From Flavobacteriales bacterium (GTDB lineage Bacteria; Bacteroidota; Bacteroidia; Flavobacteriales; UA16): 19,937 bases of DNA. The stretch spans positions 1-19,937 of the forward strand of contig JAOIQU010000025.1 of the NCBI GenBank assembly GCA_028141885.1. The letters run 5' to 3'. The notes beneath the pieces were generated by a model. That model did no database searches, was not told the DNA's origin, and was given only the letters and a program-made list of their open reading frames with translations. The number at the start of each line of letters is the position of its first letter. The stretch's first letter is position 1. This document shows, piece by piece, positions 7,585 through 15,688 of the stretch. The translations under genes were made by a program, and so were the position numbers.

Positions 7585-8682
7585 ATGGCTTTGCAATGTG
7601 GCATTGTTGGTCTTCCCAATGTCGGGAAGTCCACGCTCTTCAACTGTCTTTCGAACGCCAAAGCACAAAGTGCAAACTTTCCGTTTTGCACCATTGAGCC
7701 CAACCTCGGAGTCATCACCGTGCCCGACCCCAGATTGAACAAACTCGCCGAGCTCGTTCAGCCCCAAAATGTGGTGCCGACGACCGTAGAGATTGTGGAC
7801 ATCGCAGGTCTGGTCAAGGGCGCGAGCAAAGGGGAGGGCCTCGGCAACAAATTCTTGGGTAACATTCGCACCACCGACGCCATTTTGCATGTGCTTCGTT
7901 GCTTTGAGGACGACAACATCGTCCACGTGGACGGCAGCATCGACCCCATCCGAGACAAAGAGGTCATTGACATTGAGTTGCAATTGAAGGATCTCGAGAC
8001 GGTGGAGTCGCGCATGTCCAAGGTGAAAAAAGCCGCCCAAACGGGAGACAAAGAGGCCGTGAAACAGATGGGATTCTTCTCGAGGCTTGTGGAACACTTG
8101 GAGCAAGGCAAAAGCGCTCGCGCCCTCGAACTGGAAGAATTTGAGGAGCCTTTGATGAAGGAGATGCAATTGTTGACCTCGAAGCCCATCCTTTACGTCT
8201 GCAACGTGGATGAAGGGTCTGTTGTGGACGGCAACGCTCACGTCGACCGAGTGAAAGAGGTTGCTGCCTCAGAAGGTGCTGGCGTGCTTGTCCTGGGCGC
8301 AGCGATTGAAGCTGACATTGCCGAATTGGAGGACCCGGAAGAACGGTCCCTTTTTCTGGCAGATCTGGGGTTGGACGAACCTGGTGTGGCCAAGTTGATT
8401 CGGGCAGCATACGGGCTACTCGATTTGCAGACCTACTTTACCGCTGGTGAGAAGGAGGTGCGCGCGTGGACCATTCGACGTGGGTACACAGCACCGCAAG
8501 CTGCTGGCGTCATTCACACCGATTTTCAGAAGGGGTTCATCCGAGCTGAGGTCGCCAAATACGACGATTACGTGGGGCTGGGATCTGAACTTGCGGTCAA
8601 AGAGGCTGGCAAATTGAGCGTGGAGGGCAAGGAGTACGTGGTGCAAGACGGGGACATCATGCATTTCCGATTCAATGTTTGA
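7585..8682 (+). CDS. ychF: redox-regulated ATPase YchF (Obg family)
   Basis: YchF is a cytoplasmic P-loop ATPase of the Obg family that associates with ribosomes and is linked to stress responses. It has 365 residues, close to the usual 363. Motifs are the P-loop GLPNVGKST (9-17), the switch region with DIAGLVKGASKGEGLGN (72-88), a coiled-coil segment around 125-185, and NVDE (207-210), which replaces the GTP-specific NKxD and explains the preference for ATP. The C-terminal TGS domain is visible in YFTAGEKEVRAWTIRRG and the closing GKEYVVQDGDIMHFRFNV. The frame is open further upstream, but the ATG at 7585 gives the standard N-terminus MALQCGIVGLP. The gene overlaps the start of the next gene by 8 bases. 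Confidence 0.96.
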   Translation: MALQCGIVGLPNVGKSTLFNCLSNAKAQSANFPFCTIEPNLGVITVPDPRLNKLAELVQPQNVVPTTVEIVDIAGLVKGASKGEGLGNKFLGNIRTTDAILHVLRCFEDDNIVHVDGSIDPIRDKEVIDIELQLKDLETVESRMSKVKKAAQTGDKEAVKQMGFFSRLVEHLEQGKSARALELEEFEEPLMKEMQLLTSKPILYVCNVDEGSVVDGNAHVDRVKEVAASEGAGVLVLGAAIEADIAELEDPEERSLFLADLGLDEPGVAKLIRAAYGLLDLQTYFTAGEKEVRAWTIRRGYTAPQAAGVIHTDFQKGFIRAEVAKYDDYVGLGSELAVKEAGKLSVEGKEYVVQDGDIMHFRFNV

Positions 8683-9145
8683 CCTGCACAAAATGGTTTG
8701 GATCAGCTTGCTGTGTTCAGTGGGCATGTCGGTGGTTTCCGCACAAGTGGATTGGGCGGGTCCCAGTCTCCATGTCGATGGCATGCCACAAGAAGTGGCG
8801 GCTGTCATGGAAAGACAGCAGTACGCGTGGAACCATGGCGACCTCGAGGGATTCATGCAAGGGTATTGGCGAAGTGACTCCCTGATGTTCATTGGAAAGT
8901 CTGGAGTCACTCAAGGACACGCGGCAACCTTATCTCGATACCAGGCAGGCTATCCTGACATCGACGCCATGGGCAAACTGACATTCACCAACGTCCGGTG
9001 GCTTTCACTTGGGAGCGATCACGGGTGGCTCTTGGGAAAGTGGAAGCTCGAACGACTGAATGGTGAAAGCTCGGGAGGGATGTATACCTTGTTGTGGCGC
9101 CGACAAGAAGGCAGCTGGGTGATCGTCGCGGACCACAGTTCCTGA
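8675..9145 (+). CDS. secreted DUF4440 / NTF2-like protein
   Basis: A protein of 156 residues with a signal peptide (residues 1-23, ending VVSAQ), so the mature form is periplasmic or outer-membrane exposed. The rest fits the DUF4440/SnoaL-like NTF2 fold: an N-terminal helix (VAAVMERQQYAWNHGDLEGFM), the strand YWRSDSLMFIGKSGVTQGH and the block LSRYQAGYPD, ending in LLWRRQEGSWVIVADHSS. This family forms a cone-shaped pocket; its substrates in Bacteroidota are mostly unknown, so no reaction is proposed. Starts at 8675 (overlapping ychF by 8 bases) and 8693 are both possible; the second gives a shorter signal peptide. It sits tightly between ychF and the rhomboid gene and is probably cotranscribed with both. 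Confidence 0.84.
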   Translation: MFDLHKMVWISLLCSVGMSVVSAQVDWAGPSLHVDGMPQEVAAVMERQQYAWNHGDLEGFMQGYWRSDSLMFIGKSGVTQGHAATLSRYQAGYPDIDAMGKLTFTNVRWLSLGSDHGWLLGKWKLERLNGESSGGMYTLLWRRQEGSWVIVADHSS

Positions 9146-9150
9146 ATCGA

Positions 9151-9753
9151 ATGGGGGCGACAACCTTGGTGGTTTTGATGACTGTGGCCACTTCCTGGTG
9201 GCTCATGGAGAAGCCTGCGCGTGACAATTTGATGCTCATTCCACATCGTTGTCACCAACACGCCGAATGGCATCGGGTGTTGACGCATGCATTGGTGCAC
9301 GCCGATTGGATGCATTTGGCATTCAACATGTTTGTCCTTTATGAGTTTGGCCCAACCGTTGAAACTGACCTCGGTCACCTCGGTTTATTTGGGTTTCCAA
9401 TGTTGTACGTCGCAGGTGTTGTGGGAGGGGCCATGCCAGCGCTCAGGAAACACAAAAACAACCGAGGTTACAGAAGTTTGGGTGCTTCAGGTGCAGTGAG
9501 TGCGGTGCTGATTGCCTTCATCCTGCTGCACCCAGATACAACGCTTCTCCTGTTCTTTGTCATCCCAGTCCCAGCCGTCTTGGCAGGTGTGTTGTTTTTC
9601 TGGTATGAAAGCCGCATGAGTCAACAGTCTGGCACACGTGTGGCGCACGACGCCCACCTGGGTGGTGCAATCGTCGGGTTGCTGTGGGTCGTCTTTGCCA
9701 AGCCAGAGGCGCTGGGAAAGTCTCTGGAATCGCTTTGGGGACTGTTTGGCTGA
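9151..9753 (+). CDS. rhomboid family intramembrane serine protease
   Basis: Rhomboids cut substrate proteins inside the membrane. The 200-residue protein is largely hydrophobic with about six membrane segments. The catalytic serine is S113 in GASGAVSAVL and the catalytic histidine is H169 in AHDAHLGGAIVGLLW. The oxyanion asparagine is N59 in HLAFNMFVLYEFGP, and the upstream HRVLTHALVHADWMHL block is also typical. All key residues are present, so it should be active. The start at 9151 follows the DUF4440 stop by 5 bases; the same frame is open from 9094, but that would add a basic tail overlapping the previous gene. Start sites inside the first helix (9178) are possible. It ends 3 bases from the convergent divIC-like gene, with no terminator between. 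Confidence 0.92.
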   Translation: MGATTLVVLMTVATSWWLMEKPARDNLMLIPHRCHQHAEWHRVLTHALVHADWMHLAFNMFVLYEFGPTVETDLGHLGLFGFPMLYVAGVVGGAMPALRKHKNNRGYRSLGASGAVSAVLIAFILLHPDTTLLLFFVIPVPAVLAGVLFFWYESRMSQQSGTRVAHDAHLGGAIVGLLWVVFAKPEALGKSLESLWGLFG

Positions 9754-9756
9754 CGT

Positions 9757-10050
9757 TCAGTCGACGATTCGATACACCTCTTCATCGCTCCTGCGCATGA
9801 AGTAGTGCTCCCTCGCATAGCGCTCCAGGGCTTTTTGATCGCTCTTCAGATCTGCTTGTTGTTGACGGAGGCTCTCGTTGCGCGCTTCGACTTCACGCAA
9901 TTCTTTTTTGGCTCGTTCGAGATTGCGTGCTTCCCTCACCACGAATGGCAAGCCCAAGTCATGTATGAAGACAGACCAAACCAAGGCAAGCACCATGGCC
10001 GCGATGTACTTGTTCTGCAAGGCATGCTTGAGTGCAGGTGGGATGTGCAT
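9757..10050 (-). CDS. FtsB/DivIC family septum formation initiator
   Basis: A small bitopic protein (97 residues) of the septum initiator family, which bridges early and late division proteins at mid-cell. It has a short cytoplasmic N-terminus, one membrane helix (about 14-30, YIAAMVLALVWSVFI) and a periplasmic coiled coil (about 38-75, rich in E, R and Q). It ends with the family block LERYAREHYFMRRSDEEVYRIV. The length and order of parts match Bacteroidota DivIC/FtsB proteins. The start is 4 bases after the clpC stop, so it is likely read from the clpC transcript. Confidence 0.9.
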   Translation of the reverse strand: MHIPPALKHALQNKYIAAMVLALVWSVFIHDLGLPFVVREARNLERAKKELREVEARNESLRQQQADLKSDQKALERYAREHYFMRRSDEEVYRIVD

Positions 10051-10054
10051 TCAA

Positions 10055-12742
10055 TCAGCCTTTCTCGTCGGTCTTCACCTCACCTTCATCGTCGTCTTTT
10101 TTCTTAGACGCCCGCTTCTTAGGCTTCTTGGGCGCCTCTTCATCCACGGCCTTCGCTTTGTCTCCTTTCAGCGCTTCTTCTGCGCCTTCAGGCATGGACA
10201 ACAAGCCACCTTTGATGACTTCGATGGTCAGGGCGTCTTTGCCTTGCTCGAGAGAGGCGCGCAAAAGATCGCCTTCGGAGACATCGCTGTTGATGATTTC
10301 CTCGGCAAAAGGGTCTTCCAAATGCTTTTGAATGGCACGCTTCAATGGACGCGCACCATACTTTTCATCGTATCCGCGTTCAGCGATGTAATCCGCGGCT
10401 TCAGGAGTGATTTCGAGGTCATAACCCAATTCAACCACGCGCTTTTTCAGCGCATCAAGCTCGATGTTGATGATGCTATGGATGTGCTCGCGCTTCAGGC
10501 TCTGGAAGAGAATGACGTCGTCGATGCGGTTCAAGAATTCCGGCGCAAATGCACGCTTCAATGCCGTTTGGATGACGCTGTCGCGGTCTGAATTGGCGTT
10601 GGCTTGCTTGGCGGCGGTCCCAAAGCCGACACCCGTTCCGAATTCAGCGAGTTGACGTGCCCCAATGTTGGACGTCATGATGATGATTGTGTTCCGGAAA
10701 TCCACTTTGCGCCCAAGGCTGTCCGTCAATTGTCCGTCGTCCAAGGCCTGCAGCAGAAGATTGAACACATCTGGGTGTGCCTTTTCAATCTCGTCGAGCA
10801 AGACAATGGAGTAGGGGCGACGACGAACCTTCTCCGTCAACTGACCACCTTCTTCGTATCCCACGTAGCCCGGAGGCGCTCCAATCAATCGGGTCACGGC
10901 GAATTTCTCCATGTATTCCGACATATCAATTCGGATCAAAGCCTCCTCTGAATCAAACATGAATTTGGAAAGCACCTTGGCCAGTTGCGTTTTTCCAACG
11001 CCGGTTGGGCCCAAGAAGATGAAGGAACCGATGGGTTTGTTGGGGTCCTTGAGACCTGCTCGGTTTCTCTTGATGGCCTTCACCACCTTCTTGATCGCGT
11101 CGTCTTGGCCAATGACCTTGCCTTCGAGGTCGGTGTTCATGCGGGCGAGTTTGCCGCTTTCTTTTTCAGCAATGCGCTGAACGGGGATGCCTGTCATCAT
11201 GGCCACGACATCTCCAACGTGGCTCTCAGTGACTGTGACGCGGTGGTTTTTCGACTCTTCTTCCCAAGCGCGTTTGGCCTTTTCCAATTTGTCATTCAAA
11301 ATGCGCTCTTGGTCCCTGAGACGAGCCGCTTCTTCATAGCGCTGTGAACGCACAACTCGGCTCTTTTCGTCCTTGACCTGCTCAATCTCTTCTTCAATCT
11401 TGACGATTTCCTCAGGCACGTTGATGTTGGTCAAGTGCACTCGGCTGCCCACCTCGTCCAAAGCATCAATGGCCTTGTCCGGGAGGTGTCTGTCTGTGAT
11501 GTAACGGCTTGTCAAGGTCACACAGGCGCGGATGGCCTCCTCTGTGTAGGCCACTGAGTGGTGCTCCTCGTATTTGTCCTTGATGTTGTTCAAGATTTGA
11601 ACTGTTTCTTCGATGGAGGTGGGCTCCACCATGACCTTTTGGAAGCGACGTTCCAAGGCTCCATCTTTTTCGATGTACTGCCTGTATTCATCCAGGGTTG
11701 TGGCTCCGATGCATTGGATTTCTCCTCTTGCGAGGGCAGGCTTGAACATGTTGGAAGCGTCCAATGAGCCGCTTGCCCCTCCAGCACCGACAATCGTGTG
11801 GATCTCGTCGATGAACAAGATGACGTCAGGAGATTTTTCGAGCTCATTCATGACGGCTTTCATCCGCTCCTCGAACTGCCCGCGATACTTGGTCCCTGCA
11901 ACCAAAGAAGCGACGTCAAGGGTGACGATGCGCTTGTTGAACAGAACGCGACTGACTTTCTTTTCGACGATGCGCAGCGCCAACCCTTCGGCGATGGCAC
12001 TTTTACCCACTCCAGGCTCCCCCATGAGGATGGGGTTGTTCTTCTTCCGACGGCTGAGGACTTGGCTCACGCGCTCGATTTCCTTGGCACGTCCGACAAT
12101 CGGGTCAAGTCGACCTTCTTCGGCCATGCGGGTCAGGTCGCGCCCAAAGTTGTCAAGCACAGGCGTCTTCGATTTTGGATCTCCTTTGCGTGCTGTGGGG
12201 CCTCCGGAACCAGATGCGCCGCCATAGTCTTCTCCAGAATCGCCTGGAGCGTCACCGTCAGAGAGAGAGTGGTCAGCACGTGGAGAGGTGCCTCCTCCGT
12301 TTTCTGACAAATGGTTTTCGAATTCTTCTTTTGCCACGTCGTAATCGATGTTGAATGCTTGAATGCTCTTGGTTGCTACGTTGTCTTCGTCCTTCAAAAT
12401 GCTCAGAAGAAGGTGTTCAGTGCCGATGATGGCACTCTTGAACACCTTGGCCTCGAGGTAGGTGATTTTCAAAATCTTCTCAGCCTGTTTCACGAGTGGG
12501 ATGTTCCCAGAGGATCCGCCAGGCTTCGCTGCGCTGGGTCTCACAGAACCTTCAACCAGCTTCCTCAATTTCTGAAGGTCGCAATTCAATCCTTCGAGGA
12601 TCCGTACCGCCGTGCCTTCGCCTTCCTTGATGATTCCCAACAGGAGGTGCTCGACACCAATGTAATTGTGTCCCAATCGCAGGGCTTCTTCGCGACTGAG
12701 TGAAATGACCTCTCTGACTCGAGGAGAAAATTTAGCGTCCAT
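10055..12742 (-). CDS. clpC: ATP-dependent Clp protease ATPase subunit ClpC
   Basis: ClpC is a Hsp100 unfoldase that feeds proteins to ClpP. The 895 residues show, in order: a double Clp N domain (1-145); a Gly/Ser/Asp-rich linker (146-190); AAA1 with Walker A GEPGVGKS (241-248) and Walker B VILFIDE (307-313); a middle domain with the UVR-like segment DEKSRVVRSQRYEEAARLRDQ (about 458-478); AAA2 with Walker A GPTGVGKT (578-585) and Walker B SIVLLDE (645-651); and a ClpP-docking loop candidate VGF (705-707). The short middle domain separates it from ClpB. A lysine-rich then acidic tail (about 850-895) is longer than I expect. It is the first gene of a unit with the divIC-like gene and is divergent from gyrA across 315 bases. 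The start MDAKFSPRVREVI is the family's standard. Confidence 0.96.
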   Translation of the reverse strand: MDAKFSPRVREVISLSREEALRLGHNYIGVEHLLLGIIKEGEGTAVRILEGLNCDLQKLRKLVEGSVRPSAAKPGGSSGNIPLVKQAEKILKITYLEAKVFKSAIIGTEHLLLSILKDEDNVATKSIQAFNIDYDVAKEEFENHLSENGGGTSPRADHSLSDGDAPGDSGEDYGGASGSGGPTARKGDPKSKTPVLDNFGRDLTRMAEEGRLDPIVGRAKEIERVSQVLSRRKKNNPILMGEPGVGKSAIAEGLALRIVEKKVSRVLFNKRIVTLDVASLVAGTKYRGQFEERMKAVMNELEKSPDVILFIDEIHTIVGAGGASGSLDASNMFKPALARGEIQCIGATTLDEYRQYIEKDGALERRFQKVMVEPTSIEETVQILNNIKDKYEEHHSVAYTEEAIRACVTLTSRYITDRHLPDKAIDALDEVGSRVHLTNINVPEEIVKIEEEIEQVKDEKSRVVRSQRYEEAARLRDQERILNDKLEKAKRAWEEESKNHRVTVTESHVGDVVAMMTGIPVQRIAEKESGKLARMNTDLEGKVIGQDDAIKKVVKAIKRNRAGLKDPNKPIGSFIFLGPTGVGKTQLAKVLSKFMFDSEEALIRIDMSEYMEKFAVTRLIGAPPGYVGYEEGGQLTEKVRRRPYSIVLLDEIEKAHPDVFNLLLQALDDGQLTDSLGRKVDFRNTIIIMTSNIGARQLAEFGTGVGFGTAAKQANANSDRDSVIQTALKRAFAPEFLNRIDDVILFQSLKREHIHSIINIELDALKKRVVELGYDLEITPEAADYIAERGYDEKYGARPLKRAIQKHLEDPFAEEIINSDVSEGDLLRASLEQGKDALTIEVIKGGLLSMPEGAEEALKGDKAKAVDEEAPKKPKKRASKKKDDDEGEVKTDEKG

Positions 12743-12831
12743 GTCTTGTGTTCGTGGGGAATGCCCCGTGTTTCATCGTGCCTCTCGCGGCCTGTGAACA
12801 AAGGATTTGACCCATCCCGTTTTCACATCAC

Positions 12832-12839
12832 CAAATCTA
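12832..12839 (-). promoter_or_regulatory. candidate -7 box for clpC
   Basis: CAAATCTA on the + strand reads TAGATTTG on the minus strand, an exact TAnnTTTG match, about 90 bases before the clpC start. A TTG lies 14 bases upstream of it, closer than the usual 17-23, so the -33 part is not convincing. Confidence 0.33.
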
Positions 12840-12881
12840 GAGGTCTGTTTTGGCAAGGAAGGTTTGACCTCCCAATGTTAT

Positions 12882-12891
12882 TCACATGTGA
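12882..12891. repeat. palindrome TCACATGTGA in a TCAC/GTGA cluster
   Basis: A perfect 10-base palindrome, followed within 32 bases by TTCACG, TTTGTGAG, AGTGAGG and TCACGTG. Such clustered half-sites can be an operator for a dimeric regulator. No regulator is identified and the role is inferred only from position between two divergent genes. Confidence 0.35.
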
Positions 12892-12952
12892 TTCACGTCA
12901 TTTGTGAGTAAGTGAGGTCACGTGTTTCCCGCGCAAACACTGGGCCTCGATG

Positions 12953-12960
12953 TATTTTTG
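12953..12960 (+). promoter_or_regulatory. candidate -7 box for gyrA
   Basis: TATTTTTG matches TAnnTTTG exactly. Transcription would begin near 12967 and leave a leader of about 90 bases containing the 12986-13000 hairpin. No TTG is found at the usual -33 spacing. Confidence 0.36.
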
Positions 12961-13057
12961 AAGGGAATAGCGCCCAGGAGTATTTCTCGCCGATTGCGAG
13001 GGTGTTCATGGGGTGCAGAGAGCGTCATCATCGCCAACGTAGCGAAGGAACATACCC

Positions 13058-15601
13058 ATGGCTGAAGGAGAAAAAATCATTCAAATCAACATCTCTGACG
13101 AGATGAAGTCGGCGTACATCGATTACTCGATGTCTGTCATTGTGAGTCGCGCCCTCCCGGACGTGAGAGATGGACTGAAACCAGTTCACAGAAGGGTGCT
13201 GTACGGCATGCTCGACCTCGGGGTTTTGTCGAACCGACCTTACAAGAAGTCCGCAAGGATCGTGGGGGAGGTGCTTGGAAAGTACCACCCTCATGGCGAC
13301 AGCTCGGTGTACGACACCATGGTTCGCATGGCCCAACACTGGTCATTGCGCTACCCGATGGTGGATGGCCAAGGAAACTTTGGCTCGATTGACGGAGACA
13401 ACCCTGCCGCCATGCGTTACACGGAGGCACGTCTTCGGAAGGTGGCCGAGGACATGTTGGCGGATTTGGACAAGGAAACCGTTGACTTCAGGCCCAACTT
13501 CGACGAGAGCTTGAAAGAGCCCACCGTCCTGCCTTCGAAGATTCCAAATCTCCTGGTCAATGGAGCTGCGGGCATTGCCGTGGGGATGGCCACGAACATG
13601 CCACCTCACAACCTCACAGAAGTCGTGGATGGCATGGTCCACTTGGTGGACAACCCAGACTGCGCCGTCGATGACTTGATGGAGCATGTGAAAGCGCCAG
13701 ACTTCCCAACTGGAGGCGTCATTCATGGCATCGAGGGTGTCAGGGACGCATTCCACACAGGCCGTGGTCGCATCGTGATGCGGGGTAGGGCCAGGTTTGA
13801 GGAGACCAAGACGGGACGGGAAATGATCATCGTTGAGGAGATCCCGTACCAAGTGAACAAGGCGGACATGGTTCGAAAAACCGCCGATCTTGTCAACGAC
13901 AAACGCATCGAGGGCATATCAGAGATCAGGGACGAGAGCGACCGCAACGGCATGCGCATCGTCTACGAACTCAAGCGCGATGCCATCCCCAACGTGGTCC
14001 TGAACAAGTTGTACAAGTACACCCAACTTCAGACGTCGTTCTCCGTGAACAACATCGCGCTGGTGAAGGGTCGTCCTGAACTGCTGAACCTCAAGCAGAT
14101 GATGGCCCACTACATCGAGCATCGTCACGAGGTGGTGGTGCGTCGGACGCAATGCGATTTGGGCAAGGCAGAGGAGCGAGCGCACATCTTGCAGGGCCTC
14201 ATCATTGCCCTTGACAACATTGATGAAGTCATCGCATTGATTCGTGCGAGCAAGACGCCTGAAGAAGCCCGAAACGGCTTGATGTCGAAGTTCGAGCTCA
14301 GCGAAATTCAAGCACGGGCGATCTTGGACATGCGTTTGCAGAAACTCACCGGACTTGAACGTGACAAGCTTCGTGCTGAGTACGACGAATTGATGACGCT
14401 GATCGCCGATTTGAAGGACATCCTCGACCGCGTGGAGCGTCGCATGGACATCATCAAGACCGAGCTTCTCGACGTCAAAGAGCGCTTTGGAGACGAACGT
14501 CGCTCTACCATTGAATACAGCAGCGCCGACCTCAGCATTGAGGACATGATTCCCGACGAACAGGTGGTGGTGACCATCAGTCATGCGGGCTACATCAAGC
14601 GCACTCGTTTGGCCGAATACCGCGCTCAAGGCAGGGGAGGTGTTGGATCCAAAGGAAGCACAACACGCGAAGAGGACTTTTTGGAAAGCATCTTCACGGC
14701 AACCAACCACAACTGGCTGTTGATCTTCACGGCCAAAGGCCGGTGCTTTTGGATGCGCATCTTCGAAGTGCCAGAAGGCAGCAAGCAGAGCAAGGGCCGC
14801 GCCATCGTCAACCTCATCAACCTTGAAGGAGACGACAAAGTGTTGGCTTACATCCCGGTCAAAGACCTTAAGGACGAGGAATATGTCAATGGCAACTACG
14901 TCATTTTGTGCACGAAAAAGGGCTTGATCAAGAAGACCAAGCTCGAAGCCTACAGCCGTCCAAGAACCAATGGCATCAATGCTGTGACCATTCGAGAGGG
15001 CGACGAATTGTTGTCGGCACGTCTGACCAACGGGGATTCCGAAATCCTCATGGGACTGCGTTCCGGCAAGGCCATCCGTTTCCATGAAAGCACGGCTCGC
15101 GCCGTCGGCCGCACAGCCATGGGGGTCAAGGGTGTTACGCTTGGTGGTCCCAACGATGAAGTCATTGGCATGGTGTGCATCAACGACACGTCAAGTGACA
15201 TCCTCGTCGTATCCGAAAACGGCTACGGCAAGCGTTCCGCAGTGGACGATTACCGCATCACCAACCGTGGTGGCAAGGGCGTCAAGACCTTGCAAGTCAC
15301 AGAGAAAACAGGCGAGTTGATTTCCATCTTGAACGTCACAGACGAAAACGATTTGATGATCATCAACAAGTCCGGCATCACCATTCGCATGGCGGTGGAA
15401 GAGTTGCGTGTGATGGGACGTGCCACTCAGGGCGTTCGTTTGATCAGCCTTCGTGGGAAAGACGCGATTGCAGCCATCTGCAAGGTGCCAAAATCCGACG
15501 ACGAAGACGGGGAGATGCCAGAAGAGGGAACTGTCGACAACGACGGAACCCCTCCTTCAGAATCCAATCCAGCGGATGACACGCCTTCAGCAGAGGAATG
15601 A
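13058..15601 (+). CDS. gyrA: DNA gyrase subunit A
   Basis: GyrA is the cleaving and rejoining subunit of gyrase, which introduces negative supercoils using ATP through GyrB. The 847 residues hold the breakage-reunion domain (about 1-500) with the active tyrosine Y121 in AAMRYTEAR, and the C-terminal beta-pinwheel (about 505-810). The GyrA-box form QGRGGVG lies at 524-530, supporting GyrA over ParC. In the quinolone-determining region [13 protein letters not shown]82 and D86 correspond to E. coli S83 and D87, so the common resistance changes are absent. The tail beyond about 810 is acidic ([11 protein letters not shown] and on to PSAEE). GAAGGA sits 8 bases before the ATG, an unusually clear ribosome-binding-like site for this window. 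The TPR gene follows after 87 bases. Confidence 0.97.
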   Translation: MAEGEKIIQINISDEMKSAYIDYSMSVIVSRALPDVRDGLKPVHRRVLYGMLDLGVLSNRPYKKSARIVGEVLGKYHPHGDSSVYDTMVRMAQHWSLRYPMVDGQGNFGSIDGDNPAAMRYTEARLRKVAEDMLADLDKETVDFRPNFDESLKEPTVLPSKIPNLLVNGAAGIAVGMATNMPPHNLTEVVDGMVHLVDNPDCAVDDLMEHVKAPDFPTGGVIHGIEGVRDAFHTGRGRIVMRGRARFEETKTGREMIIVEEIPYQVNKADMVRKTADLVNDKRIEGISEIRDESDRNGMRIVYELKRDAIPNVVLNKLYKYTQLQTSFSVNNIALVKGRPELLNLKQMMAHYIEHRHEVVVRRTQCDLGKAEERAHILQGLIIALDNIDEVIALIRASKTPEEARNGLMSKFELSEIQARAILDMRLQKLTGLERDKLRAEYDELMTLIADLKDILDRVERRMDIIKTELLDVKERFGDERRSTIEYSSADLSIEDMIPDEQVVVTISHAGYIKRTRLAEYRAQGRGGVGSKGSTTREEDFLESIFTATNHNWLLIFTAKGRCFWMRIFEVPEGSKQSKGRAIVNLINLEGDDKVLAYIPVKDLKDEEYVNGNYVILCTKKGLIKKTKLEAYSRPRTNGINAVTIREGDELLSARLTNGDSEILMGLRSGKAIRFHESTARAVGRTAMGVKGVTLGGPNDEVIGMVCINDTSSDILVVSENGYGKRSAVDDYRITNRGGKGVKTLQVTEKTGELISILNVTDENDLMIINKSGITIRMAVEELRVMGRATQGVRLISLRGKDAIAAICKVPKSDDEDGEMPEEGTVDNDGTPPSESNPADDTPSAEE

Positions 15602-15643
15602 CCGCGAGCCCGACTTGGCACGAAGTTTGGCATCGCCTGGTCG

Positions 15644-15651
15644 TAGCTTTG
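15644..15651 (+). promoter_or_regulatory. candidate -7 box for the TPR gene
   Basis: TAGCTTTG matches TAnnTTTG exactly, 37 bases before the ATG at 15689, giving a leader of about 31 bases. TTTG at 15626-15629 is upstream but with only 14 bases between, so the -33 element is uncertain. It suggests the TPR gene can be transcribed apart from gyrA. Confidence 0.38.
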
Positions 15652-15688
15652 CTAGCACCTGAAACAAGAAACAGCGAAACACAACATC

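Larger units (their letters stand above)
12743..13057. other. divergent clpC/gyrA regulatory region
   Basis: These 315 bases hold no plausible gene. Going from clpC to gyrA they contain TTTGACC (12806-12812), a minus strand -7 box (12832-12839), a second TTTGACC (12863-12869), a palindrome (12882-12891) followed by a run of TCAC/GTGA half-sites to about 12923, and a + strand -7 box (12953-12960). A small hairpin CTCGC-CGATT-GCGAG (12986-13000) lies in the gyrA leader, and a GAAGGA ribosome-binding-like sequence (13044-13049) precedes the gyrA ATG. The leader of gyrA would be about 90 bases, long compared with other genes here. Confidence 0.6.

Noticed and set aside
9094..9150. Earlier start for the rhomboid gene
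   Set aside because: It overlaps the end of the DUF4440 gene and adds only a basic stretch; kept as a minor alternative.
13292..13330. Possible quinolone resistance changes in gyrA
   Set aside because: The positions matching E. coli S83 and D87 are serine and aspartate, the susceptible state.
13919..15085. Long minus strand open frame of 388 codons inside gyrA
   Set aside because: It is antisense to a certain gyrA, has no recognisable domain, and is explained by the codon usage of gyrA.
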